A DNA stretch of 34,319 nt from Clostridia bacterium (GCA_017631795.1 JAGBSO010000036.1:1-34319), one strand, 5' to 3'. Counted from the first letter of the stretch, positions 16,406 to 24,781 are shown. A program made the numbers and translations. Notes: generated from the sequence alone by a model not told the origin.

Positions 16406-16451
16406 TTCAATATGGTATATCCATAAACTAAAAACAAAGTGAGGTAGAAAA

Positions 16452-17858
16452 ATGGACAAGTTCTTTAAAATCACTGAACGCGGTTCAACCGTAAGAACTG
16501 AAATCATCGCAGGTCTTACAACATTCTTCGCAATGGCTTACATCGTCATTGTCAACCCCGACCAGATTGTCGGTTTCAGCTTTGATGTTCCCGGCATACA
16601 GCCCATCTGGAATGCAGTTTACATTGCATCAATCATTTCAGCTGTTATCGGTACTCTTCTTTATGCTTTTTATGCAAAGATGCCGTTTGCACAGGCTTGC
16701 GGTATGGGTCTTAACTCATTCTTCTTTGTATCTTTTATTCTTCCCCAGATTCTTAACGGCGGTGACGTTATAGAAGGTTATCAGGCAGGTCTTGTAATCA
16801 TCCTTCTTTCAGGTGTTGCTTTCCTTATTCTTTCAGTCACAGGTGCAAGAGCTTACATCGCAAAGGCTATGCCCAGATGTATCAAGAGATCAATCTCCGC
16901 AGGTATCGGTCTCTTCATTGCATTCATCGGATTCCAGAATGTCGGCATTATTCAGGCTAACGAATATACTCTTGTTCAGTTTGTAAAGATCAACGGTGCA
17001 ACATGGGCAGAAATTGCTCCCGCAATTATTGCACTTATCGGCTTTATCATCATTGCTGTTCTTACAAAACTCAATGTCAAGGGTTCTGTTCTTATTGGTA
17101 TTCTTATCACAACAGTTATCTACTATCTTGCAACATGGCAGTTACCCTCATTTGAAATGAATCTCGATTCAATTGCTCAGCCATTCAAGGATTTCGCAGA
17201 AATCGGTCTTGGCGCAGCATTCAAACCCGAAGCTTGGAAAAATGTTTTCTCAGGCGAAATGGTAGGCAGCATCTTCTCAGTTATCATGCTCGTTGTTACA
17301 TTCTGCCTTGTTGATATGTTCGACACAATCGGCACAATTTACGGCACAGCATCAGAAGCTGACATGCTTGACGAAAACGGTGACCCCATTGAACTCAACA
17401 AGTCAATGACATCTGACTCAATTGCAACAGTTGCAGGTTCAGTTTTCGGTACATCAACAGTCACAACATTCGTTGAAAGCGCATCAGGTGTTGCAGCAGG
17501 CGGCAGAACAGGTCTTACATCTCTTGTAACAGCTCTCTGCTTTGTTGTTTGTCTTTTCCTTTCACCCTTTGCAAGCATCATCCCTTCAGCAGCTACAGCT
17601 CCCGCGCTTATCTTCGTAGGTGTTCTTATGCTCAAGAACTTCTCAAAGGTTGACATGACGGATATGAGAAGTGCAGTTCCCGCATTCCTCACACTCATCA
17701 TGATGCCCCTGACATATTCAATCGCAAACGGTATCGGTATCGGTGCTATCGCTTACACACTCATCACTATCTTCACAGGCAAGTTCAAGAAGCAGGATAT
17801 TGCAGTAACAGTAATCGCAATTCTCTTCGTATGTAAGTTCGTATTCGGTACAATCTAA
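16452..17858 (+). CDS. NCS2/AzgA family purine permease
   Basis: A 468-residue integral membrane protein with about 12-14 hydrophobic segments, the length expected for the adenine/guanine/hypoxanthine permease branch (AzgA, PbuG/PbuO-like) of the nucleobase:cation symporters. The N-terminus TEIIAGLTTFFAMAYIVIVN is the usual opening of that branch. The DMFDTIGTI segment near residue 285 and the TTFVESASGVAAGGRTGL segment near 338-355 are the conserved substrate-site and linker motifs. The start has GAGG 7 bases upstream. It imports purine bases for salvage; the choice among adenine, guanine and hypoxanthine cannot be made from sequence alone. The gene is monocistronic, between its own promoter and a bidirectional terminator. 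Confidence 0.92.
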   Translation: MDKFFKITERGSTVRTEIIAGLTTFFAMAYIVIVNPDQIVGFSFDVPGIQPIWNAVYIASIISAVIGTLLYAFYAKMPFAQACGMGLNSFFFVSFILPQILNGGDVIEGYQAGLVIILLSGVAFLILSVTGARAYIAKAMPRCIKRSISAGIGLFIAFIGFQNVGIIQANEYTLVQFVKINGATWAEIAPAIIALIGFIIIAVLTKLNVKGSVLIGILITTVIYYLATWQLPSFEMNLDSIAQPFKDFAEIGLGAAFKPEAWKNVFSGEMVGSIFSVIMLVVTFCLVDMFDTIGTIYGTASEADMLDENGDPIELNKSMTSDSIATVAGSVFGTSTVTTFVESASGVAAGGRTGLTSLVTALCFVVCLFLSPFASIIPSAATAPALIFVGVLMLKNFSKVDMTDMRSAVPAFLTLIMMPLTYSIANGIGIGAIAYTLITIFTGKFKKQDIAVTVIAILFVCKFVFGTI

Positions 17859-17874
17859 AAATTACAATAAGAAA

Positions 17875-17910
17875 GAGGTTATACGGGCAATCCGTATAAC
17901 CTCAATTTTT
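17875..17910. terminator. Bidirectional terminator between the permease and ridA
   Basis: A 12-bp perfect stem (GAGGTTATACGG / CCGTATAACCTC) with a 5-base loop. It is followed by a T-rich tail on the plus strand and, less strongly, on the minus strand. It lies between two convergent genes and serves both. Confidence 0.92.
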
Positions 17911-17921
17911 TTATATATTTT

Positions 17922-18293
17922 TTAAACTTCTGCAATTACTTCAACTTCACACTTAACGCCCTTGGGAAGTTCTTTTGCTGCAACGCATGAACGTGCAGGC
18001 TTACCTGTGAAGTATTCGCCGTAAACAGCATTGAAAGCAGCAAAGTCAGCCATATCAGCAAGGAAGCATGTTGTCTTGACTGCCTTTTCAAGTGATGAAC
18101 CTGCAGCTTCAAGAACAGCTTTAAGATTTTCGCAGACCTGTTTTGCCTGATCTTCAATTGTTTCTGCTTCAACATTGCCTGTTGCGGGATTGATAGCAAT
18201 CTGTCCTGATGTAAAAACAAGATTGCCTGTTATCATTGCCTGGCTGTAAGGTCCGATTGCACCGGGTGCATTTGTTGTTGCTACTGTCTTCAT
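17922..18293 (-). CDS. ridA: RidA family enamine/imine deaminase
   Basis: A 123-residue RidA/YjgF protein, the standard length for the trimeric family that hydrolyses 2-aminoacrylate and 2-aminocrotonate to ketoacids and ammonia. Recognisable marks are the N-terminal APGAIGPYSQA, the SGQIAINPATG turn, and the C-terminal PARSCVAAKELPKG, which carries the conserved catalytic Arg, followed by the EVEVIAEV strand with the conserved Glu. It starts 13 bases after the threonine ammonia-lyase gene on the same strand, so they form an operon in which RidA clears the unstable enamine released by that enzyme. The shared promoter is upstream of the lyase gene. Confidence 0.95.
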   Translation of the reverse strand: MKTVATTNAPGAIGPYSQAMITGNLVFTSGQIAINPATGNVEAETIEDQAKQVCENLKAVLEAAGSSLEKAVKTTCFLADMADFAAFNAVYGEYFTGKPARSCVAAKELPKGVKCEVEVIAEV

Positions 18294-18306
18294 AATTACA
18301 ACTCCT

Positions 18307-19506
18307 TTATATAATTACATCAAAGCCTGCATCTGTGAGCGCATGTTTGATGTGTTCGATATGATCAAAATCTCTTGTTTCGATTGAAAGATTAAGGAAA
18401 CAGTCTGTGATGTTCATGTCAAGCTCTGTGCTTGAATAGCTTACGCTTACAACGTTTGCACCGCAGTCTGCAATAAGTGCGGAAACTGTTGCGAGCTGAC
18501 CGGGTTTGTCTGAAAGAGCAATTGTGATGTTTGCTGTTCTGCCGTTCATTTTAAGACCTCTCTCAATAACACGGCTGAGAATATTAACATCAATGTTACC
18601 GCCTGAAACAACACAACAGACCTTTTTGCCTTTGATTTCGGGAATCTTATCAAAAAGTACTGCTGCAACGGGTACTGCACCCGCACCTTCCGAAACGAGT
18701 TTCTGCTGTTCCATAAGACGGAGAATTGCAGCTGCAACTTCATCATCGGTAACAGTCACGATTTCATCAACATATTTTTTGCAAAGTTCATATGTAAGGT
18801 CGCCGGGAGTCTTTACCTTGATACCGTCTGCAATTGTGTTTACGGAAGGCAGAGTTTCGATTTCACCGTCATGGATACTGTTATACATTGACGGAGCACC
18901 TGCAGCCTGAACACCGTAAACCTTACACTGCGGACGAAGATGCTTGATAAGGTAAGCCACACCTGCGATAAGTCCGCCGCCGCCGATAGGCACGATAACT
19001 GCATCAACATCGGGAAGCTGTTCGATGATTTCAAGACCGATTGTGCCCTGACCTGCGATAACATCAGGATCATTGAACGGATGAATGAAAGTATAGCCTT
19101 TTTCATCACGGAGCTCAATTGCTCTGTTGTAAGCATCGTCATAAACACCCTTGACCATGCAGACCTCTGCACCGTATTTTTTTGTTGCTTCAACCTTTGA
19201 AATAGGTGCACCTTCGGGAAGACAGATAACTGACTTTATTCCGCTGTGAGTTGCAGCAAGTGCAACACCCTGAGCATGATTACCCGCTGAGCAGGCAATA
19301 ACGCCGTGGCTCTTTTCTTCCTCTGAAAGACGGGAAATCTTGTAATAAGCTCCTCTGAGCTTGAATGAACCTGTGAGCTGAAGATTTTCAGTTTTGAGAT
19401 ACAGGTCACACTTGTCTGTCATACGCGGTGCCTGAATCATGTCGGTGTGTCTGGCAATGGCTTTGAGCACATTTGACGCATCATAAATTTTATCAATCGT
19501 AAGCAT
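18307..19506 (-). CDS. ilvA: Threonine ammonia-lyase (threonine dehydratase) with ACT domain
   Basis: A 399-residue PLP enzyme converting L-threonine to 2-oxobutyrate and ammonia (also serine to pyruvate). Lys49 in the TGSFKLRGA motif is the PLP Schiff-base lysine; ACSAGNHAQG (71-80) is the Asn/His cofactor loop; PIGGGGLIAG (173-182) binds the PLP phosphate. The C-terminal part from about 325 on is a single ACT-type domain (ALSDKPGQLATVSALIADCG), the arrangement of the shorter roughly 400-residue lyases rather than the 500-residue E. coli IlvA with a double regulatory domain. Whether it is biosynthetic (isoleucine) or catabolic (tdcB-like) is not settled by sequence, since no ilv genes are adjacent. 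The ATG has TGGGG 8 bases upstream. ridA follows in the same operon. Confidence 0.93.
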   Translation of the reverse strand: MLTIDKIYDASNVLKAIARHTDMIQAPRMTDKCDLYLKTENLQLTGSFKLRGAYYKISRLSEEEKSHGVIACSAGNHAQGVALAATHSGIKSVICLPEGAPISKVEATKKYGAEVCMVKGVYDDAYNRAIELRDEKGYTFIHPFNDPDVIAGQGTIGLEIIEQLPDVDAVIVPIGGGGLIAGVAYLIKHLRPQCKVYGVQAAGAPSMYNSIHDGEIETLPSVNTIADGIKVKTPGDLTYELCKKYVDEIVTVTDDEVAAAILRLMEQQKLVSEGAGAVPVAAVLFDKIPEIKGKKVCCVVSGGNIDVNILSRVIERGLKMNGRTANITIALSDKPGQLATVSALIADCGANVVSVSYSSTELDMNITDCFLNLSIETRDFDHIEHIKHALTDAGFDVII

Positions 19507-19540
19507 GGATATTACCCCATTTGTAAAAAGAATATTTTAG

Positions 19541-19569
19541 ATTATAAAACTTTAAAAGCAAAAAGTCAA
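19541..19569 (-). promoter_or_regulatory. Promoter for the ilvA-ridA operon
   Basis: On the minus strand TTGACT (19564-19569) and a perfect TATAAT (19541-19546) are separated by 17 bases, 34 bases before the ilvA start codon. Confidence 0.85.
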
Positions 19570-19582
19570 CGAAAATAAAACA

Positions 19583-19609
19583 AAAAAACAGGGTAGCCCC
19601 CTGTTTTTT
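19583..19609 (-). terminator. Terminator after the LRR-dockerin gene
   Basis: An 11-bp perfect stem (AAAAAACAGGG / CCCTGTTTTTT) with a 5-base loop, 17 bases past the stop codon of the LRR gene and just upstream of the ilvA promoter. The minus-strand product ends in a run of T residues. Confidence 0.9.
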
Positions 19610-19626
19610 CATAGACATTCGGATTT

Positions 19627-20745
19627 TCAATCGAGCTGTGCCGCAATCCTTAAAATTTTTCTTGCGTCGGATGCATTAACTTTTCCGCTTTTATCAATAT
19701 CAGCAGCGGATTTTTGTGCTTCGGAAGGAACAAGCAATTTGGCTGAAATTCTCAATGCAAGTCGTGCATCTGCCGCAGTAATACTGAAATTACCGTCAAC
19801 GTCACCGACCATCGGAATCTCGATTTCAATAAAATCAAGACCATACTTATCAGCGTATTTATCGGCAGTTGAATCCTTTAAACCGTAAAGGACTGCTGAT
19901 TTAAGTATTGTATTTTCATCTTCATATATTGCACAGTCGGGATTAGCAACAACAACCTTTTTAAGTACACCGCAATCCCTGAAAGCACCTGCCTCTATTG
20001 TTTCAACACTTTCGGGAATTATAATTTCCTTAAGTGCCGTGCAAAGACCAAAAGCTCTGTTTCCTATTGAAACAAGCTGTAAAGGAAGCTCGATTTTCTT
20101 AAGCGAACCGCATTGATTGAACGCTGCTTCACCGATTGACGTAATACCGTCATGCCAATTTACATCCGTAAGTTCAGAACAAGCAAAGAATGTATACATG
20201 GGTATATCGCCAATGCTTTCGGGAATTACCACGGATTTCAGACCTCGGCAGGAATAAAAAACTGCATCACCGAGTTTTTCGACAGAATCGGGAATTACAA
20301 TTTTTGTCAGGGCATTACAATCCTGAAAAGCAAAATCACCGATTGACTTTATTCCGTCATTCAGATTGATACTTGCAAGAAGATGACATTCACAAAACGT
20401 ATTTGCGGCAATCTCGGTTACCTTGGGGGGAATTTCAAATGACGTAAAAAAGTTTTGCCGGAAAGCACCGTCACCGATTTTTTCGATTGTGTCAGGCAAT
20501 TCAATTTTTTCAATTCCGCAATAAGCAAAAGCCTGACTTCCTATTTCCGTAACAGTCAAGCCTCCGAGAGTACGGGGAACTTTTACATTCTTAGACGTGC
20601 CTACATACCTTGTAATTACAGCTTTTCCGTCTGTTTCTGACCATTCAAAATCAGACTCTGCCGCAAATACCGCTACACTGAAGCAAGAGAACAGCAATAC
20701 CATTGCCGCAAAAATAGCCGTAATTCTTTTTGTTTGTTTTTTCAT
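19627..20745 (-). CDS. Secreted BspA-type leucine-rich-repeat protein with dockerin
   Basis: A 372-residue exported protein. The ATG at 20745 is chosen since AAGGAG lies 7-8 bases upstream; a GTG three codons earlier abuts the site. A signal peptide occupies about 1-28. Residues about 57-262 contain eight or so 23-residue BspA/LRR_5 repeats of the form L.xI.IP.sv..IG..AF..C, a fold used in adhesion and protein-protein contact. A short cap follows (YEDENTILKSAVLYGL, DSTADKYADKYG). Residues 314-372 are two dockerin repeats, GDVDGNFSITAADAR and ADIDKSGKVNASDAR. There is no catalytic domain. It is probably a surface or scaffold-borne binding protein. Its opening segment resembles the N-terminal domain of the CxxC-repeat protein at 12080-16279. 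Confidence 0.9.
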   Translation of the reverse strand: MKKQTKRITAIFAAMVLLFSCFSVAVFAAESDFEWSETDGKAVITRYVGTSKNVKVPRTLGGLTVTEIGSQAFAYCGIEKIELPDTIEKIGDGAFRQNFFTSFEIPPKVTEIAANTFCECHLLASINLNDGIKSIGDFAFQDCNALTKIVIPDSVEKLGDAVFYSCRGLKSVVIPESIGDIPMYTFFACSELTDVNWHDGITSIGEAAFNQCGSLKKIELPLQLVSIGNRAFGLCTALKEIIIPESVETIEAGAFRDCGVLKKVVVANPDCAIYEDENTILKSAVLYGLKDSTADKYADKYGLDFIEIEIPMVGDVDGNFSITAADARLALRISAKLLVPSEAQKSAADIDKSGKVNASDARKILRIAAQLD

Positions 20746-20821
20746 TTTTAACACTCCTTTTTAATTGGTAAGATAAGCATATCACTTTTGACGAAGGATG
20801 TCATCTAGTATATATTACAAA

Positions 20822-20849
20822 AAAAGACTTTTGTGAAAACATCACAAAA
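20822..20849 (-). terminator. Terminator after the aminotransferase gene
   Basis: An 8-bp perfect stem (TTTTGTGA / TCACAAAA) with a 5-base loop; on the minus strand it continues to GTC and a T run. It lies 30 bases after the aminotransferase stop codon. Confidence 0.75.
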
Positions 20850-20878
20850 ATCCTTTTTCAAAATTATGCAAAATTCAA

Positions 20879-22063
20879 TTAAAACATCTTCTTCACTTCG
20901 CCGAGAATCTTCATACCCTTGACGATAGCTTCATCTGTGGGAGTTGAGAAGTTAAGACGGAAGCACTGTGTTTTGTCTTCGGGGTACATCATGAATGCCG
21001 TACCGGGAACAACTGCAACCTTATTCTGTGCCGCTGTTGCGCAGAATTTCATCATATCAACATTTTCGGGAAGAGTACACCAGATGAAAAGACCGCCCTC
21101 GGGTTTTACATATTTAACGAAATCACCGAGCTCTGAATCAATAAGTGAACACATAAGTTCACATCTTGCCTTGTAGTTTTCTCTGATTTTGTTGATATGA
21201 CCCTGCATATCGTAGCTGTTCATCCATTCGTTTACAATCATCTGATTGAGCACGGGTGTATGTACATCACTTGCCTGCTTGCCTACTGTCATCTTTGCGA
21301 TAAGATTCTTGTTTGCAATTGTGAAAGCAACTCGGATACCGGGTGAAAGGATTTTTGAGAATGAGCCTGAATAGATAACTCTGCCGTCTGTATCAAGAGT
21401 CTTGATGCAGGGGATGTCTTCACCTGTATATCTCAGGTCACCGTAAGGATTGTCTTCAAGAATAAGCACATCATATTTCTGAGCAAGTTCATAGAGTTTC
21501 TGTCTCTTTTCCCATGACATTGTGATGCCTGAGGGATTCTGGAAGTTGGGGATTGTATAAATGAATTTTGCTCTGCTCTCCTTTTTAAGAACATCTTCGA
21601 GCATTTCCATATTCATACCGTCGTCTTCAACATCAACGCCCACAAGTCTGCCCTTATATGAACGGAAAGTATTGAGAGCACCGATGAATGAAGGACTTTC
21701 GCTGATAACAACATCGTCTTCATTGATAAGCACCTTTGTTGCAAGGTCAATTACCTGCTGTGCACCTGAAGTGATGATGATATCATCGTCTTCACCTACA
21801 ACGTTGTGCTTTTCTGACATATATTTCTTGACGGTTTCACGAAGAGGTGTATAACCCTCTGAAATACCGTACTGAAGTGCAGTTATGGGGTCTTTTGCAA
21901 GAATATCCGCAGTGATTTCTCTTACAGCATCCACGGGGAATGCTTCGGGAGCAGGATTACCTGCTGAAAAAGGTACAACATCACCGCCTGCAGTTGCCTT
22001 GAGAATTTCTCTGATTGCAGAGGGTTTGAGTGATGCGATTCTGTCTGAAATCTTATATTCCAT
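20879..22063 (-). CDS. PLP-dependent class I/II aminotransferase
   Basis: A 394-residue fold-type I aminotransferase of the 2-aminoadipate/aromatic (LysN, MocR-like catalytic domain) branch. The family opening SAGNPAPEAFP (33-43) is present; ITSGAQQVIDL (97-107) binds the PLP phosphate; FQNPSG (174-179) holds the cofactor-contacting Asn; EDNPYGDLRY (203-212) supplies the Asp/Tyr pair; Lys237 in SGSFSKILSPG forms the Schiff base; Arg244 lies just after. The ATG has AAGGAAG 7 bases upstream. It stands alone with its own terminator, so the amino-acid substrate (aromatic, branched-chain or aminoadipate-like) is not revealed by context. Confidence 0.9.
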   Translation of the reverse strand: MEYKISDRIASLKPSAIREILKATAGGDVVPFSAGNPAPEAFPVDAVREITADILAKDPITALQYGISEGYTPLRETVKKYMSEKHNVVGEDDDIIITSGAQQVIDLATKVLINEDDVVISESPSFIGALNTFRSYKGRLVGVDVEDDGMNMEMLEDVLKKESRAKFIYTIPNFQNPSGITMSWEKRQKLYELAQKYDVLILEDNPYGDLRYTGEDIPCIKTLDTDGRVIYSGSFSKILSPGIRVAFTIANKNLIAKMTVGKQASDVHTPVLNQMIVNEWMNSYDMQGHINKIRENYKARCELMCSLIDSELGDFVKYVKPEGGLFIWCTLPENVDMMKFCATAAQNKVAVVPGTAFMMYPEDKTQCFRLNFSTPTDEAIVKGMKILGEVKKMF

Positions 22064-22183
22064 ATTGATACTTCCTTAACATAATTATTTTGTTATTTTA
22101 CAACAAATAAAATTACTTATAATTCCAAAACAGAACATTGAATATTTTTTATCCTTTTTTGTAACCTTTTTTGTGTTCTGATG

Positions 22184-22192
22184 TGTTATAAT
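22184..22192 (+). promoter_or_regulatory. Possible extended -10 promoter of the dockerin-inhibitor pair
   Basis: TGT-TATAAT forms an extended -10 element 21 bases before the ATG at 22213. No good -35 box is at the right distance. If used, the transcript would begin almost at the ribosome site (AAGGAGG, 22198-22204), leaving an unusually short leader. Confidence 0.4.
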
Positions 22193-22212
22193 TGTGTAAG
22201 GAGGAATGAAAT

Positions 22213-23451
22213 ATGAAAAAAATCATTTCAGTTTTAATGTCAATTATCATAATTATCACATCATTCGTCATTTTATCTGCAGGGAATGTTGCAGGAGCTG
22301 TCATGCCGCCTGAGATTTACCTGAGTGCACCGAATCAGCATTACATTGCAGGTGAAAATATCACCTTTGATATGAAAATTCCCGCAAATGTGATTGAAAA
22401 CGTTGTTTATGTTCAATTATTAATCGACTGCGATACGGATGTGCTGAAATTCATATCAGCCGATCAGTCAAAAGGTGAACTTGCAGTTACAGAAACAGAA
22501 AAAGGCTACAAGATAGAATATTATCCATGGGCTATGGCAACAAATACGGAAACATTCACAGCCACACTCACATTCCGTGTTGAAAAAGGCGATATTGATG
22601 TGAATGCACATGCGTTACTGCAATACAGTGATTCAGACACAGCGGCAGAGGCAAGACTTGCAGCTGATTTGCCGCCAGACACAGTTTATGATGCAGCAGA
22701 AGTGCCCCGTCTTTCAATTACAGGTGATATTGCAATTTACAGAAAAGGCAACACAATATACTTACCGTACCCCATAACAAAATCAGAACTTAAAAGCAAA
22801 ATCAGAAGCACTCTCAAGGAATATCCCGCTGAATACAAAGTCACGAACCATACAGAAACACAGTATGCTCTGACAGACGATGAACTGTACATTAATTTTG
22901 ACGGCAGACAGGGCGAAACCGTGAGAATTTCAATTCTCGGTGATGCAAACAATGACGGCATTGTCACCGCTTCCGATGCAAGAAAAGTTCTTCGATATTC
23001 AGCACAGCTCGAACCGTTCCCCGAATTTTTCGACGAAGGCTGTGACCTTGACAACAACAAAGGTGCATCTGCAGGAGATGCAAGAAAAATTCTCCGCATT
23101 GCGTCACAGCTCGATTCTTTTGACATTCCCGAATTCACAATTATAGAAGGTCATGATCTCACTGTTGCAAAGCTTCTTAACGCAGGAAGCGGTTTATATA
23201 ACTGGAGATGTACTGTTTCCGATAAGGATGCATTTGAAATTACCGAAGAAATAACACCGCCTGCAGAAGAAGATTTCAAACCCGGCACACCTTTTGAACA
23301 GACATTCACAATCAAAGCTCTCAAAGCAGGAACATACGATGTTCACTTTAAACTCATTGCAAACCATGAAGATGAACCCATTGATGATTTCCATATTACC
23401 GTCAATGTTCATATTGATCTTTCGGTATTTGTGCCGTTGGAGTCCGATTAA
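22213..23451 (+). CDS. Secreted protein with N-terminal beta domain, dockerin and chagasin-like domain (paralog 1)
   Basis: A 412-residue exported protein with AAGGAGG 8 bases before the ATG. A signal peptide covers about 1-29. Residues about 35-150 form a beta-sandwich-like module with a cohesin-like look (aGe.itfdm, LLIDCDTDVLKF, TATLTFRV), but this is weak. A small module at about 175-240 (ITKSELKSKI ... VRISILGD) leads into two dockerin repeats (243-302). The C-terminal module resembles chagasin/I42 inhibitors: NAGSGLYNW (323-331) in place of NPTTGYxW, PGTPFEQTF (357-365) in place of GxGGxxxF, followed by IKALKAGTYDVHFKL. The RPW loop is not kept here. The second paralog starts 27 bases after its stop, so the two form an operon. 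Dockerin suggests attachment to a cohesin scaffold. Confidence 0.8.
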   Translation: MKKIISVLMSIIIIITSFVILSAGNVAGAVMPPEIYLSAPNQHYIAGENITFDMKIPANVIENVVYVQLLIDCDTDVLKFISADQSKGELAVTETEKGYKIEYYPWAMATNTETFTATLTFRVEKGDIDVNAHALLQYSDSDTAAEARLAADLPPDTVYDAAEVPRLSITGDIAIYRKGNTIYLPYPITKSELKSKIRSTLKEYPAEYKVTNHTETQYALTDDELYINFDGRQGETVRISILGDANNDGIVTASDARKVLRYSAQLEPFPEFFDEGCDLDNNKGASAGDARKILRIASQLDSFDIPEFTIIEGHDLTVAKLLNAGSGLYNWRCTVSDKDAFEITEEITPPAEEDFKPGTPFEQTFTIKALKAGTYDVHFKLIANHEDEPIDDFHITVNVHIDLSVFVPLESD

Positions 23452-23478
23452 ACTGAAAATTCGCATAAGGATAAGAAC

Positions 23479-24720
23479 ATGAAAAAGATCATATCAATCA
23501 TTTTAAGTCTCATAATTATTTCCGGCATCTGCGTAACAGCAGGTGCTGAAAACATTCCCTATCCCGAAATGACTGTCAACACCCATGGATATAATGACGG
23601 AATATTTTACATCTACGGTGAAGAAATAATCATCAAGCCCACAATATCCGATATCAGACTTGAAGAGATATACAAGGGTGTTATTGTGTATCTTGACTGC
23701 AACAAGGAGGTTCTGGAATATATCGGCACACCTTTGGGGACAACCGAAAACATGGTCAGATATTCTGAGACTGACACGGGATATATGGCAGAAATCATCT
23801 GGGGAAACCCTGCTGCTATCCCCTTATATGCAGCATTCACCATGAAAGTTACAGGCAGAGATAACCCCGATGTGAGCATAAAAGCTTACAAAGTGGTTCA
23901 GAATAACAACCTTGAAGAAATGAACATCACCTTTGATCTTCCCGAAAACAAGGTGTATGAAAAAGAGGAAATTCCGCAGATTATTGCAAAGCCCCAACCA
24001 CCCGTTTTCAGCGATAAGAATGCAAGATTTTCAGACAGTGATGTCTTGTATCTTTTTGAACCCGTAACAGTGGATGAGCTTTTCAGGATGCTTTCGGTTT
24101 CGGCTGACGGCGGAGAAATAAAATATGTTTCAAAATACGGTGAAGATAATAAATATCCCGTCACGAACGATATGTTTGTCCTTGAATTTGCAGGAAAAAT
24201 CTGCGATGTGCTGCATATCCGTGTTATAGGCGACGCAAACAATGACGGCACTGTTACAGCCGCTGATGCAAGACTTATTTTAAGACAAAGTGCGAAACTT
24301 GACACAGATTCACAAGTCTGCGATGTTACAAATGACGGAAAAACAACTGCCGCAGATGCGAGAATGATTCTGCGAGTTGCTGCACAGATTGATTTTTTCA
24401 GACTTGATGACCTCACCGTCTGGCAGAATCAGCCCTACCATGTCGGTCCGCTTGTAAGTGCGTCTGACGGCGGTTATCTGTGGAGATGCACCGTATCGGA
24501 AGAAAATGCAATTGAAATCACCGAAAAAACCGAGCCGTCTGTTGACAACACAGGCAAACCGCCCGAAGAAATCGTTGTCGGTGCTCCCGCATTGCAGACT
24601 TTCATTCTGAAACCGCTGAAACAGGGTGAATTTGAAGTAAAATTCGAGCTTATCCGACCCTGGGAAACAACCCCCATTAAAGAATTCGGCTTCACGATAG
24701 TTGCTGATGATATACTTTGA
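23479..24720 (+). CDS. Secreted protein with N-terminal beta domain, dockerin and chagasin-like domain (paralog 2)
   Basis: A 413-residue paralog of the protein just upstream, with the same order of modules: signal peptide (about 1-24), an N-terminal beta-rich module (about 28-155), a VTVDELFRML-to-LHIRVIGD module, two dockerin repeats (251-312), and a C-terminal chagasin-like domain. The inhibitor-like loops are clearer here: SASDGGYLW (327-335), VGAPALQTF (367-375) and RPWE (393-396), the last matching the conserved RPW loop of family I42, within KFELIRPWETTPIKEF. The start follows AAGGAT at about 6-7 bases and is coupled to paralog 1. The pair looks like a tandem duplication with diverged N-terminal modules. 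Expected role: scaffold-attached or surface protease inhibitor; activity unproven. Confidence 0.82.
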   Translation: MKKIISIILSLIIISGICVTAGAENIPYPEMTVNTHGYNDGIFYIYGEEIIIKPTISDIRLEEIYKGVIVYLDCNKEVLEYIGTPLGTTENMVRYSETDTGYMAEIIWGNPAAIPLYAAFTMKVTGRDNPDVSIKAYKVVQNNNLEEMNITFDLPENKVYEKEEIPQIIAKPQPPVFSDKNARFSDSDVLYLFEPVTVDELFRMLSVSADGGEIKYVSKYGEDNKYPVTNDMFVLEFAGKICDVLHIRVIGDANNDGTVTAADARLILRQSAKLDTDSQVCDVTNDGKTTAADARMILRVAAQIDFFRLDDLTVWQNQPYHVGPLVSASDGGYLWRCTVSEENAIEITEKTEPSVDNTGKPPEEIVVGAPALQTFILKPLKQGEFEVKFELIRPWETTPIKEFGFTIVADDIL

Positions 24721-24781
24721 CCAATTTTTATCCTTGCAGATTGTCATGTTTATGCGACATTCTAAAATTGACAGACTGCTA

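Noticed and set aside
16383..16440. Purine riboswitch before the permease gene (TATAAT and AATATGG words)
   Set aside because: The words look like parts of a guanine aptamer, but there is no room for P2/P3 stems and no TTTCTACC segment. TATAAT with the TTGAAA 17 bases upstream is better read as a promoter.
18506..18910. 134-codon plus-strand frame inside ilvA
   Set aside because: It is antisense to conserved PLP-enzyme motifs and shows no family resemblance.
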